Assembly (NCBI RefSeq): GCF_003586445.1
Contig: NZ_CP030028.1
Coordinates: 2,494,501-2,558,500 of the forward strand
Source: Bacillus sp. Y1
GTDB lineage: Bacteria; Bacillota; Bacilli; Bacillales; Cytobacillaceae
Direction: 5' to 3'
DNA: 64,000 nt
Made by a program: the position numbers and the translations under genes. Shown piece by piece: positions 44,102 through 52,110 of the stretch (the stretch's first letter is position 1; each line of letters opens with the position of its first letter). The notes under the pieces are model-generated. The model searched no databases. It saw nothing but the letters and a program-made list of their open reading frames with translations, and had not been told where the DNA came from.

Positions 44102-45799
44102 GTGACAATGGAAAAATTTGAGAAGTACTCTAGAAGTTATTTTATGCCTCCTGTCAAAAGCATGAAGTGGATGGAGAAGGAATACATTACAGAAGCTCCT
44201 TTATGGTGTAGTGTGGATTTAAGGGACGGAAACCAAGCGTTAGTTGTTCCGTTAACACTTGAAGAAAAGCTAGAGTACTTCCAATTGCTCATAAAAATTG
44301 GGTTCAAAGAAATTGAAGTTGGCTTTCCAGCTGCCTCTGAAACGGAGTACACATTTTTACGTACATTGATTGAGCAAAACTTAATCCCAGACGATGTGAC
44401 GATCCAAGTGCTAACACAATCAAGAGATCATATCATCAAGAAAACGTTCGAATCGCTTCAAGGTGTGAAAAAAGCGGTTGTTCACTTATATAATTCAACG
44501 TCTGTTGCTCAAAGAGAACAGGTTTTTAGAAAAACAAAAGAGGAAATCATTGATATTGCAGTAACAGGTGCGAAGCTACTACAGAAGTATGCGGCTGAAA
44601 CAGAAGGGGAGTTTGTTTTCCAATATTCACCTGAGAGCTTTACCGGAACGGAAATGGAGTTTGCCTTAGATATTTGTAATCGAGTCCTTGACGTGTGGCA
44701 GCCAACAGTTGAGAACAAGGTGATAATTAATCTACCTGCAACGGTTTCTCACTCGATGCCACATGTGTATGCCAGCCAGATCGAGTACATCAGTGATCAC
44801 TTAAGCTACCGAGACAACGTAATTCTTTCGATTCACCCGCATAATGACCGTGGCAGCGGAATTGCCGATGCTGAATTGGCGGTATTAGCAGGAGGACAAC
44901 GAATTGAGGGAACATTGTTCGGAAACGGTGAAAGAACAGGGAATGTCGATATCGTTACACTAGCTCTGAACCTTTACTCACACGGTGTGGATCCAAAGCT
45001 AAACTTTGAAAATGTCATAGAAATCATGGAAACATATGAGCGCTTAACAAAGATGAAGGTTCATGAAAGACATCCGTATGCTGGGAAGCTTGTGTTTACG
45101 GCGTTCTCTGGTTCCCATCAAGATGCGATTACAAAGGGCTTTAAGTGGCGGGAAGAAAAGGAAAATGTAGCATGGAATGTTCCTTACTTAGTCATCGATC
45201 CTAAGGATATTGGAAGAGAATACGAGGGAGATATTATTCGTATCAATAGCCAATCGGGTAAAGGCGGAATTGGTTATCTTCTAGAACAGCAATACGGCTT
45301 TGATCTTCCACCGAAAATGCGGGAACACTTTGGGTATGCCGTCAAAAATGTTTCTGATCATGAAAATAAAGAGCTTATGCCAAATGAGATTTACAACATC
45401 TTTATCAATGGTTATGTGAATATTGCTGATCCAATTCAGTTCATTCAGTCTAAAACGGCTAAAAATGAAAACTATGATACGATCGTCACGGTTAAGTATG
45501 AAGGCATTGAAATGGATATTCCGGGTGTAGGTAATGGCCGCTTGGATGCGGTGAGCAATGCACTACAAACGAAGTTCGGGATCGAGGTTGCTGATTTAGA
45601 GTACAAACAGCATGCCCAAGAAATCGGCTCGAAATCCAATGCCGTCTCTTATATTGGCATAAAAGATCAAACCGGAAACGTCCATTGGGGCTGTGGAATT
45701 GACACAGATATTATGACTTCATCCATCCGTGCATTGTTTAGTGCCGTGAATTCTTTGGTGAAAAGCAATCAAAAAATAGAAGCCATTGCCCATAAATAA
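44102..45799 (+). CDS. leuA: 2-isopropylmalate synthase, long form
   Basis: First enzyme of leucine synthesis, joining acetyl-CoA and 2-oxoisovalerate. At 565 residues it belongs to the longer LeuA type, which starts with APLWCSVDLRDGNQAL and has the metal motif SIHPHNDRGSG, rather than the 510-residue form of B. subtilis. The C-terminal LeuA dimer/regulatory domain includes MDIPGVGNGRLDAV. GTG 44102 follows AAAGG by five bases; ATG 44108 is an equally good choice. The T-box leader just upstream supports leucine control. It stands apart from other leu genes. Confidence 0.95.
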   Translation: MTMEKFEKYSRSYFMPPVKSMKWMEKEYITEAPLWCSVDLRDGNQALVVPLTLEEKLEYFQLLIKIGFKEIEVGFPAASETEYTFLRTLIEQNLIPDDVTIQVLTQSRDHIIKKTFESLQGVKKAVVHLYNSTSVAQREQVFRKTKEEIIDIAVTGAKLLQKYAAETEGEFVFQYSPESFTGTEMEFALDICNRVLDVWQPTVENKVIINLPATVSHSMPHVYASQIEYISDHLSYRDNVILSIHPHNDRGSGIADAELAVLAGGQRIEGTLFGNGERTGNVDIVTLALNLYSHGVDPKLNFENVIEIMETYERLTKMKVHERHPYAGKLVFTAFSGSHQDAITKGFKWREEKENVAWNVPYLVIDPKDIGREYEGDIIRINSQSGKGGIGYLLEQQYGFDLPPKMREHFGYAVKNVSDHENKELMPNEIYNIFINGYVNIADPIQFIQSKTAKNENYDTIVTVKYEGIEMDIPGVGNGRLDAVSNALQTKFGIEVADLEYKQHAQEIGSKSNAVSYIGIKDQTGNVHWGCGIDTDIMTSSIRALFSAVNSLVKSNQKIEAIAHK

Positions 45800-45810
45800 C
45801 AGATATCGCT

Positions 45811-45846
45811 AAAAAAGCCTAAATCTTATTTGGATTTAGGCTTTTT
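45811..45846 (+). terminator. leuA terminator
   Basis: GCCTAAATC and GATTTAGGC arms with flanking A-run and TTTTT. Confidence 0.9.
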
Positions 45847-45924
45847 ACATGTAAGTCATTCTTAAGGTTTACTATATTTTGCTACTAAAATTCCCCTACT
45901 ATGGAAAAAAAGACCTGTCCGATG

Positions 45925-45933
45925 TGGTATAAT
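45925..45933 (+). promoter_or_regulatory. Extended -10 promoter of type I toxin
   Basis: TGGTATAAT, an extended -10 element, 55 bases upstream of the toxin ribosome site. No clear -35. Confidence 0.6.
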
Positions 45934-45988
45934 AGAGTAGACAATTGCATATAGGCAGGGTGGGCCGGTTGAGCCTTCCGTAGGGGAG

Positions 45989-46078
45989 GTGATAAATATC
46001 GTTGATTTGAATACCGCAATGTTTATGATATCGCTGGTAACTCTAATCATACTTTTGATTGATAAAATAAAAAAGTAA
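45989..46078 (+). CDS. Putative holin-like type I toxin (TxpA/BsrG-like)
   Basis: A 29-residue or shorter hydrophobic peptide ending FMISLVTLIILLIDKIKK, one membrane segment and a basic tail, the hallmark of Hol-Tox peptides. AGGGGAGGTGATAAA is typical of the family; the start is uncertain, because GTG 45989 overlaps it and the next standard start, TTG 46007, is 17 bases away. CAGGGTGGG in the 5' leader (45956-45964) is exactly complementary to CCCACCCTG (46081-46089) after the stop, the long-range pairing known to lock translation in such mRNAs. An antisense RNA antitoxin is expected over the 3' end. Expression would depolarise the membrane. Confidence 0.72.
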   Translation: MINIVDLNTAMFMISLVTLIILLIDKIKK

Positions 46079-46173
46079 AACCCACCCTGATCTTGGCGGA
46101 CAGGTGGGCTCTACTCAGAAAACACTAATGTTCATGCCAATCGCATCATTCTGCGATTATGCGTTGTCAAGGT

Positions 46174-46209
46174 AAGCGTAGTGTTTCGAGCACTGCGCTT
46201 ATTTTTATT
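46174..46209 (+). terminator. Terminator of toxin mRNA
   Basis: AAGCGTAGTG and CACTGCGCTT arms with ATTTTTATT. A second perfect hairpin, AATCGCA/TGCGATT, lies at 46139-46158 and may belong to the antisense RNA. Confidence 0.75.
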
Positions 46210-46308
46210 ATTTGGAATATCTATCCTTATTATAGACTAATTTTATAAAAAAATAAATTAATTAAAATAAGTGTTTGATCCATTTTTTCTTCACATAGGT
46301 TTTTGCAC

Positions 46309-46345
46309 TTGACATGTTTTACTGTAACGAATATTATTACAGTAA
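46309..46345 (+). promoter_or_regulatory. Promoter and operator of Rrf2-type regulator gene
   Basis: TTGACA 46309-46314, a 17-base spacer, TATTAT 46332-46337. A perfect inverted repeat TTACTGTAA-N9-TTACAGTAA (46319-46345) straddles the -10, so the regulator probably represses itself. Confidence 0.85.
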
Positions 46346-46371
46346 GAAAAACAATTCGTAGGAGGCAACCG

Positions 46372-46788
46372 ATGAATAGTGATTTCACTCTAGCGATTCA
46401 CAGTTTAACTCTTCTGGCGTTGCAGCCGGACCGAATGTCAACCAGTGAGTACATCGCGGAGAGTGCAGGAGTACATCCCGTTCGTATTCGCAAAGTGCTT
46501 AGCTTGTTAAAGAAGAATGGCTTTATCACATCAAAAGAAGGTACAGGTGGCGGATTTATTTTTGCCTTGGACTTGGATCAGGTTAATCTTTGGGATATTT
46601 ATCAAATCACATCTGAAGGTGCTCTCCAGCCAAAATGTACAGAGTCTAACGGTCAGTGCATTGTAGGAGCGAATATGAAAAGCGTTCTATTCTCCATCTT
46701 TATGGGAGCAGAAGAACATCTAGGTGTATATTTGAAAGAATACACAATAAAAGAAGTAGTTGAATTAGTGAAACAAAAAGAAACATAA
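46372..46788 (+). CDS. Rrf2-family transcriptional regulator
   Basis: A 138-residue winged helix-turn-helix regulator of the YwnA-like Rrf2 branch. The DNA-binding part reads TSEYIAESAGVHPVRIRKVLSLLKKNGFITSKEGTGGGF, with the usual glycine-rich wing. Two cysteines (PKCTESNGQC) lie in the sensor region, fewer than the three of IscR-type proteins, so redox or metal sensing is possible but cluster binding is not assured. ATG 46372 follows AGGAGGCAACC. It heads a cluster in which two further genes carry the same operator. Confidence 0.92.
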   Translation: MNSDFTLAIHSLTLLALQPDRMSTSEYIAESAGVHPVRIRKVLSLLKKNGFITSKEGTGGGFIFALDLDQVNLWDIYQITSEGALQPKCTESNGQCIVGANMKSVLFSIFMGAEEHLGVYLKEYTIKEVVELVKQKET

Positions 46789-46813
46789 TTAGCACGTTTC
46801 TTTTTCGAATAAA

Positions 46814-46832
46814 TGTAATAAAAATCATTACA
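46814..46832 (+). promoter_or_regulatory. Second TGTAA-N9-TTACA site
   Basis: TGTAATAAAAATCATTACA, with the same half-sites and spacer length as the operator at 46323-46341, 22 bases upstream of the HesB-like gene. Confidence 0.75.
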
Positions 46833-46853
46833 GATGAAAAAGGAGACCTACCC

Positions 46854-47153
46854 ATGAAAGTGAAAATCAATCGTAATGCAGCGAAGGTTTTAAAGAAAAT
46901 GTTGGAAAGTGAAGAGGCTCAAGGAAAGATGGTTCGTGTATACGTGACAGAAAATCATGTGAATCACGCACACTTTGACCTAAAGCTTGATACACCAACC
47001 GAGCATGATGAAATTGTAAAAACAGACAAAGATGTTGAAATTCTGTTAGATCGTCGTGAAAGCTTTTTAGATGGCGTATGGATTCAATATTTCTTTTTAC
47101 CAAAAGAAGAATTTATGATTACGAATCCATCAACAGGATTTCACCAGCATTAA
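46854..47153 (+). CDS. HesB/IscA-like domain protein without cluster cysteines
   Basis: A 99-residue protein with the HesB-like fold pattern: a first strand and helix KINRNAAKVLKKMLESEE, the strand VRVYVTENHVNHAHFDLKLD and GVWIQYFFLPKEEFMITNPSTGF at the end. The three cysteines used for Fe-S binding in IscA are absent, so it is not a normal cluster carrier; the histidine-rich stretches (ENHVNHAHF, GFHQH) might bind metal. AAAAAGGAGACC precedes the ATG. The upstream site links it to the Rrf2-type regulator. Confidence 0.75.
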   Translation: MKVKINRNAAKVLKKMLESEEAQGKMVRVYVTENHVNHAHFDLKLDTPTEHDEIVKTDKDVEILLDRRESFLDGVWIQYFFLPKEEFMITNPSTGFHQH

Positions 47154-47166
47154 TCACTAGGTAAAA

Positions 47167-47185
47167 TGTAAAATAAAACATTACA
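47167..47185 (+). promoter_or_regulatory. Third TGTAA-N9-TTACA site
   Basis: TGTAAAATAAAACATTACA, 20 bases upstream of the IDEAL-domain gene, with the same half-sites and exact spacing as the two preceding sites. Confidence 0.75.
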
Positions 47186-47204
47186 GTTAAGGTGGTGCAA
47201 CGTG

Positions 47205-47567
47205 ATGAAACCTTTCCAAGTGGGAGATTGGGTAAGAGGGAAAACAAACTACGGGGAGTTGTTTCATGGCTATATTCAAAGCGATGAACCATTCTCACAG
47301 AACATGAAAGTCAGAGTCATCAAGAGTGACAATGAAGAAATGGAGGGAAAAGTGATCTCAGCGAATTCTATTAAAATGAGACGCTTAGAAACATCCGCAA
47401 CCTATTCCAAGGATTCAATCCTTGCATTAATTGATATTGCCCTTTTGATCAAGGACAAAGAATGGTTTATGGAACTTACCTCCTTGTTAACGAAGCCAAC
47501 CAAAATTGAAGCGCAAATGATTAATAAACCAGCGAACAATCGCATAGAAAAAAGACAGAACATATAA
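47205..47567 (+). CDS. IDEAL-domain protein
   Basis: A 120-residue protein with an N-terminal beta-rich part ([23 protein letters not shown]3-like) and a C-terminal IDEAL domain ([23 protein letters not shown]), a short helical module common in Bacillaceae. IDEAL proteins are mostly uncharacterised and thought to mediate protein contacts. ATG 47205 follows AAGGTGG at nine bases; GTG 47202 is adjacent. It is followed closely by thioredoxin, and shares the TGTAA-N9-TTACA operator with its neighbours. Confidence 0.82.
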   Translation: MKPFQVGDWVRGKTNYGELFHGYIQSDEPFSQNMKVRVIKSDNEEMEGKVISANSIKMRRLETSATYSKDSILALIDIALLIKDKEWFMELTSLLTKPTKIEAQMINKPANNRIEKRQNI

Positions 47568-47583
47568 AGAAAGAGGGATAAAC

Positions 47584-47898
47584 ATGAGCATTGTGAACAT
47601 TACTGATGATACGTTTAAAAATGAAATAAGCAACGGGTTAGTCCTTGTTGACTTCTGGGCACCTTGGTGTGGACCATGTAAAATGATTGCGCCTGTTCTA
47701 GAAGAAATCAACGAAGAAATGGGAGACCAAGTAAAAATTGCTAAACTAAATGTAGACGATAACCAAGTCACAACAGGTGAATTTGGAGTCATGAGTATTC
47801 CAACCCTGCTTTTATTTAAAGACGGGGAAGTGGTCGAAAAGGTTATAGGATTCCAGCCTAAGGAAAATCTAGTAGAGGTAATATCTAAACATCTTTAA
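47584..47898 (+). CDS. trxA: Thioredoxin
   Basis: A 104-residue thioredoxin with the active site WCGPC (Cys29 and Cys32), the cis-proline region [11 protein letters not shown] and the usual fold and length. It reduces protein disulfides using thioredoxin reductase. AAAGAGGGATAAAC precedes the ATG, 16 bases after the IDEAL gene, so they are co-transcribed. It may be a second copy besides the housekeeping one, tied to the Rrf2-type regulator. Confidence 0.95.
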   Translation: MSIVNITDDTFKNEISNGLVLVDFWAPWCGPCKMIAPVLEEINEEMGDQVKIAKLNVDDNQVTTGEFGVMSIPTLLLFKDGEVVEKVIGFQPKENLVEVISKHL

Positions 47899-47934
47899 TA
47901 AAAAACGTGCCCTGCACCAAAAAGGAGTTTACCG

Positions 47935-48966
47935 ATGAATCATTTATTCACCCCTTATGAAATCAAAGGATTATCATTAAAAAACCGTGTCGTAATGCCA
48001 CCTATGTGCCAATATTCTGTTACGAATAAGGATGGAATTGCTACAGATTGGCATTATGTGCATTATGTAAGCCGCGCCATTGGTGGTGCCGGCCTAATCA
48101 TTATTGAAATGACAGACGTAGAGCCAGACGGCCGCATTAGTGATTACGATTTAGGATTATGGTCTGACGAACAAATCCCTGCACTTGCTCGCATTGTGGA
48201 AGCTTGTCATCAGCACGGGGCAAAGGTAGGCATCCAAATTGCGCATGCTGGACGTAAAGCGCAGGATGCAACTGAACCCGTTGCACCATCTGCTATTCCG
48301 TTTGATGGGAATTCAAAAACACCAAGAGAACTTTCCACCGTGGAAGTAAAAGAAATGGTTGAAAAATTCCGTCTAGCCGTTCGACGTGCTGTTCAGGCGG
48401 GGGTTGACGTGATTGAACTTCACGGGGCACATGGATATTTGATTCACCAATTCACCTCTCCATTCACGAATAAAAGAACCGATGAATATGGTCAAGAGCT
48501 AACCAAGTTTGGCCGTGAAGTCATAGAAGCTGCAAAAAGCGAAATGCCTGAAGATATGCCTTTAATCATGCGAATCTCTGCTAGAGAGTATGTGGAAGGT
48601 GGATATGGTATTAATGAAAGCATCGAGTTCTCAAGAGTATTCCAGCAAGCGGGAGTAGATATGTTCCACGTAAGTGCGGGTGGAGAAGGACCAATCGCTG
48701 CTGCCGGTAAACCTGGCACACATGTGGCGTATCAAGTACCACTAGCAAGAGCAATCAAAGAAGAACTAAATATTCCCGTTATTGCCGTTGGTCGTTTAGA
48801 TGAACCATCTCTTGCAAACTCCGTAATTGGAAATGAAGACGCCGATCTTGTCGCGGTTGGAAGAGGAATGCTAAGAAATCCTTATTGGGCAATCGAAGCA
48901 GCAACGGTATTAAAGAAGGATGTAGCATTACCGAAGCAGTATGAATTCGGTTTTCCTAGAAATTAA
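47935..48966 (+). CDS. namA: NADPH dehydrogenase, Old Yellow Enzyme family (YqjM/NamA)
   Basis: A 343-residue FMN enzyme that reduces activated double bonds with NADPH. It begins FTPYEIKGLSLKNRVVMPPMCQYSV, including the YqjM-type cysteine in MCQYS, and has the substrate histidines in IELHGAHGYLIHQF and the FMN/phosphate region VAVGRGMLRNPYW. In B. subtilis YqjM responds to oxidative stress. AAAAAGGAGTTTACC precedes the ATG. It is the last gene of the thioredoxin operon and is followed by a clean terminator. Confidence 0.95.
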   Translation: MNHLFTPYEIKGLSLKNRVVMPPMCQYSVTNKDGIATDWHYVHYVSRAIGGAGLIIIEMTDVEPDGRISDYDLGLWSDEQIPALARIVEACHQHGAKVGIQIAHAGRKAQDATEPVAPSAIPFDGNSKTPRELSTVEVKEMVEKFRLAVRRAVQAGVDVIELHGAHGYLIHQFTSPFTNKRTDEYGQELTKFGREVIEAAKSEMPEDMPLIMRISAREYVEGGYGINESIEFSRVFQQAGVDMFHVSAGGEGPIAAAGKPGTHVAYQVPLARAIKEELNIPVIAVGRLDEPSLANSVIGNEDADLVAVGRGMLRNPYWAIEAATVLKKDVALPKQYEFGFPRN

Positions 48967-48975
48967 GGTTCACTT

Positions 48976-49008
48976 AGTCCATTTAGCTATAGCTAAATGG
49001 GCTTTTTA
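48976..49008 (+). terminator. Terminator after namA
   Basis: AGTCCATTTAGCT and AGCTAAATGGGCT arms followed by TTTTT. Confidence 0.85.
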
Positions 49009-49111
49009 TATTTGGAAAAAATAATTTCCTTTGAGTGCCATTCCTTCCATACTACGATATACTTATTTTGCATATTTTTACATTTTATACAATTTGCTAG
49101 GGAGAGATTTG

Positions 49112-49492
49112 ATGACAAATATATATTTTGTGAGACACGCTCACTCTACCTATACACCTGATGAAATGGAAAGGCCTTTATCTGAAAAGGGCTATTTGGA
49201 TGCTTTAAGGGTCACTGAGTTATTAATAGAAGAGAACATCGATGAGGTCGTTTCAAGCCCATACAAACGAGCCATTCAAACCGTGCAGGGGACGGCAGAT
49301 TTTTTTCATAAAAAAATTGAGATAGTAGAAGAATGTAAAGAACGTCTATTAACTACATCTCCTGCTGAAAACTTTACCTATGTTATCACAAAGGTATGGA
49401 AGGACTACAACTTTACATGGGAGGGTGGCGATTCTAATTTCGTTGCACAAAAACGTGGTATAAAGGGTATTCATCGGATTTTGGATAAATAA
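49112..49492 (+). pseudogene. Histidine phosphatase family protein, 3' truncated
   Basis: Begins as a normal phosphoglycerate-mutase-like phosphatase with the catalytic RHAHSTYTP motif (residues 8-16), then LSEKGYLDALRV and VVSSPYKRAIQT. It ends after 126 residues at GGDSNFVAQKRGIKGIHRILDK, whereas family members run to about 180-190 and include a second catalytic histidine near GTHGN. That half is missing and is not found in other frames, so the protein should be inactive. ATG 49112 follows GGGAGAGATTTG. The next reading frame belongs to a different gene remnant, pointing to a deletion. Confidence 0.75.
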
Positions 49493-49493
49493 G

Positions 49494-49667
49494 ATGTACG
49501 TAACTCTTAGGAATCATGGAATCGAAGAGTTTTGTTTAGATTCTGGATATACAAGTGCACAAAAAATTAGGAAAAAGAAATATGGAGTACCAAGTTTTCT
49601 GTTGGAAAATTATTGGGGCCAAGGTGTACATCATATGATCTGGAGAATAAAGTTAGAATTTCAATAG
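49494..49667 (+). pseudogene. C-terminal fragment, probably of an acetyltransferase
   Basis: A 57-codon frame just after the truncated phosphatase, without a ribosome site. It reads YVTLRNHGIEEFCLDSGYTS, then YGVPSFLLENYWGQGVHHMIW, which resembles the C-terminal end of GNAT-like proteins, but this match is from memory and weak. It is best seen as the remaining end of a gene whose front was lost in the same deletion. Confidence 0.4.
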
Positions 49668-49712
49668 CCATTACTTGTCCACAATCCATAATCAAATCCA
49701 CACATACCCTAA

Positions 49713-49748
49713 GGGCATTAATCTAAGAAGGATTAATGCTCTATTTTT
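49713..49748 (+). terminator. Terminator after remnant pair
   Basis: GCATTAATC and GATTAATGC arms followed by TCTATTTTT. It would have served the lost downstream gene. Confidence 0.75.
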
Positions 49749-49881
49749 ATCTAGTTGGTTCAACGGGTCCGTTGATTGATTTGCGCATATCGTGCAGATT
49801 ATACCAATCTCTGAGAATCACAATATACTTATAGAAAGTTCACTTACGAAGGAGTTTTTACCATGCTTCACTCGTATATTC

Positions 49882-50319
49882 CTATAAATTTAATTCCATA
49901 ATGGTTGAGATTTTTTTAAACCCTAGTGATTTATACAAGGCTTTAGCTGGATTTCCGGTGAATACATTGAGCTGAATAGTTTGTATTTCTTGCTCATAAA
50001 AGTTTTGGATGGCTGCTTTCATTAAATTTTTACCTATACCTGTCTTTCTATAAAAAGGAAATACATATAACTGGTCAATATGTCCGATTGCCTTACCTGT
50101 CAACTGATTCCAATCTATCGTTAACAAAATCCAGCCTTTTAGAATCCTGTTCTCCTCTTCAATCAAATAATAGCCCCCGTTATGAATAACTGGGAAAAAC
50201 ATGGTATAAGAATTTTCAAAACTATTAGGTAAATACCCCATAGAGCTCTCGTTAAGCACAGTTCCTGAAAGCCTAAGAATATAGTCAGTTTCTATTGCGT
50301 TTCCTTTTCTTATTGTCAT
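49882..50319 (-). CDS. GNAT family N-acetyltransferase
   Basis: A 145-residue acetyltransferase. The acetyl-CoA binding motif A is IDQLYVFPFYRKTGIGKNLMKAAI near residue 80-105, and motif B ends NPAKALYKSLGFKKIS. GAGGTGCACTT precedes the ATG on the minus strand. A monocistronic gene with no substrate clue. Its 3' end overlaps a short open frame from a plus-strand remnant (ATG 49863). Confidence 0.88.
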   Translation of the reverse strand: MTIRKGNAIETDYILRLSGTVLNESSMGYLPNSFENSYTMFFPVIHNGGYYLIEEENRILKGWILLTIDWNQLTGKAIGHIDQLYVFPFYRKTGIGKNLMKAAIQNFYEQEIQTIQLNVFTGNPAKALYKSLGFKKISTIMELNL

Positions 50320-50488
50320 AAGTGCACCTCAAATCAAACATATAATGAATAATATATATTTAAAGAAGTTTAATGGTGCCTGATTAACTCACTGACAAGT
50401 AAGAAATAACTTTGTTATCTAGGATTTATCGACTTATATGTAATAACAAGTGGGGAAAGAATGAGGATAGGAGTACTCCTAATGGTAA

Positions 50489-50526
50489 AAGAAAAATGCA
50501 CTCTTTAAATAGAATGCATTTTTCTT
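50489..50526 (-). terminator. Terminator of secreted esterase gene
   Basis: AAGAAAAATGCA-type arms (AGAAAAATGCA and TGCATTTTTCT) with U-run on the minus strand. Confidence 0.75.
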
Positions 50527-50534
50527 CTAAAATA

Positions 50535-51854
50535 TTATTTCGACTGAGCAGCCATCCATTCCATAATGGTAGTTGTTTTCCCGTCGATCATCGTAGTTGG
50601 TACGTTGTTGTAAACATAGATCCAAGACCAATGTCCAGGGTATTGGTATGGAGTACCATCTGCGTTTTTATATAGTCCTGACGTATCACGGACATCATCA
50701 AACAATGACAAATGAACATTGGTAGCTCCGGCATCAAGTAAACGGTTATAGGTTGGTATAGTGTTTTGTTCAGGTCGAAGAGTAGTGTCATTTTTCGCGT
50801 GTACAAACCAAATTGGCGTTTGTTTCAGAGCCTGAATATCATCATCCGAAATTAACGAATCATTTAATCCTTCACAGACAGGGTAGGCAGCTGCAAAATA
50901 TCCTGGATAATCACGAACCATGAGCATGGTCATATATCCGCCGTTCGAAGCTCCGCCAATATAGATGCGATCTGGATCCACATCTTTATGATTGGCCACA
51001 TAATCTTCAATTAAAGCCATAAGAGCCTCTTGATAAATGGACGTTCCATCAGCAGAGCCAGTAACACCTTGCATCCATCTAGTTGGTGTTTGAGGTGCTA
51101 ATACATGAGCACCATCAAAGTAGGCCTGGATTTCTTCTGAAGCAAAGGCAGCAGCTTTATTAGCTGAAAGAGGAATGGTTGTATCTGTACCACCTTCACC
51201 GCCACCGTGCAGCCAAATGACTAGTGGATTCTTTTCTTGTCCTTTAGTTTTTTGAGGTTCATAGTTTGCATAAGTTAAAGTCGTATCTTCATGCGTGAAA
51301 CTTCCAGATGAGAAATCGTCAACTAACTCTCTCGTTCCTCCATCACTTGAAGTTACAACTAATCCTGAAATCTTTCCTGAATTGTATACAATATCCTTCA
51401 CTTGCGTAATTGTATATTCACTATCAACCCAATCGTTAAATCGATAGTAATTCAGAGCAGATCCTAATGTTACAGTTGGTCCTATCTCCATTTCTAATAC
51501 AACGTATTTCCCTCTCACAGCAGGGTTTCCATTTGCATCAGAAACATAAGCGTTGGTAACCTTTCGATTTCCTTCCTCTAAAAATGGATTGGCCAATCTG
51601 TCGTCACTTCTTTTCACATGAACGTTAAACGTATCTTTTGTGACCGAATTCTGGGGGATAGGGGTGTTAAGATCGACGATGACCTTTGTAATAGCGGCGC
51701 CCCAGTCTTCAATTTCTGTGACGGTTCGATAAGTGGACGAGTTTGTGTCTAATTGGTTAGCAGCGGATGCATCAAGAGTGAATGAAAAGGTCATGGCAGC
51801 AGCAAAAGTTACCATCATAGCGGATTTTACACGTTTTTTCATTGTTTTTAACAT
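50535..51854 (-). CDS. Secreted alpha/beta-hydrolase esterase with Ig-like N-terminal domain
   Basis: A 439-residue exported enzyme. The Sec signal peptide (KKRVKSAMMVTFAAAMTF) ends near DASAANQ. The N-terminal 170 residues are beta-rich and resemble the EstA Ig-like domain; the catalytic part contains VIWLHGGGEGG (oxyanion region) and the nucleophile elbow GGASNGGYMTM with Ser in GxSxG; the His is probably in PGHWSWIYVYNN. Related enzymes are prolyl-oligopeptidase-like or feruloyl/PHB-type esterases. ATG 51854 follows AAAGGAGG at 12 bases; the longer frame has no signal-peptide logic. A cre-like site lies upstream, so catabolite control is likely. Confidence 0.85.
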   Translation of the reverse strand: MLKTMKKRVKSAMMVTFAAAMTFSFTLDASAANQLDTNSSTYRTVTEIEDWGAAITKVIVDLNTPIPQNSVTKDTFNVHVKRSDDRLANPFLEEGNRKVTNAYVSDANGNPAVRGKYVVLEMEIGPTVTLGSALNYYRFNDWVDSEYTITQVKDIVYNSGKISGLVVTSSDGGTRELVDDFSSGSFTHEDTTLTYANYEPQKTKGQEKNPLVIWLHGGGEGGTDTTIPLSANKAAAFASEEIQAYFDGAHVLAPQTPTRWMQGVTGSADGTSIYQEALMALIEDYVANHKDVDPDRIYIGGASNGGYMTMLMVRDYPGYFAAAYPVCEGLNDSLISDDDIQALKQTPIWFVHAKNDTTLRPEQNTIPTYNRLLDAGATNVHLSLFDDVRDTSGLYKNADGTPYQYPGHWSWIYVYNNVPTTMIDGKTTTIMEWMAAQSK

Positions 51855-51943
51855 GTTCTTCTTTTTCCTCCTTTGTGTTAACAAGTATGGGCACAGAAAC
51901 ACTACATTAGGAAAAAAGATAATCCCTCCTCTATTAGATTGTA

Positions 51944-51957
51944 TGTAAGCCCTTACA
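51944..51957. promoter_or_regulatory. cre-like site upstream of esterase
   Basis: TGTAAGCCCTTACA, one mismatch from the cre consensus at the central CG. It lies about 90 bases upstream of the esterase start. No other gene is visible between 51855 and 52110. Confidence 0.5.
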
Positions 51958-52110
51958 AATTAAAGGTTATCATGAAGAGGACGATAGGATAAGGGCTGAT
52001 GTATAGCAATTTTTTGTGTTTACGAGTATTTTTTTATTATATTCAGAAAATTAAAATAAATATTAAATTAGCAAGAGTCGTATTACCTAATAATGAAGAT
52101 CAACAGCGAA

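Noticed and set aside
50412..50675. Plus-strand frame at the end of the secreted esterase gene
   Set aside because: It overlaps the esterase terminator and coding region on the opposite strand, with no independent support.
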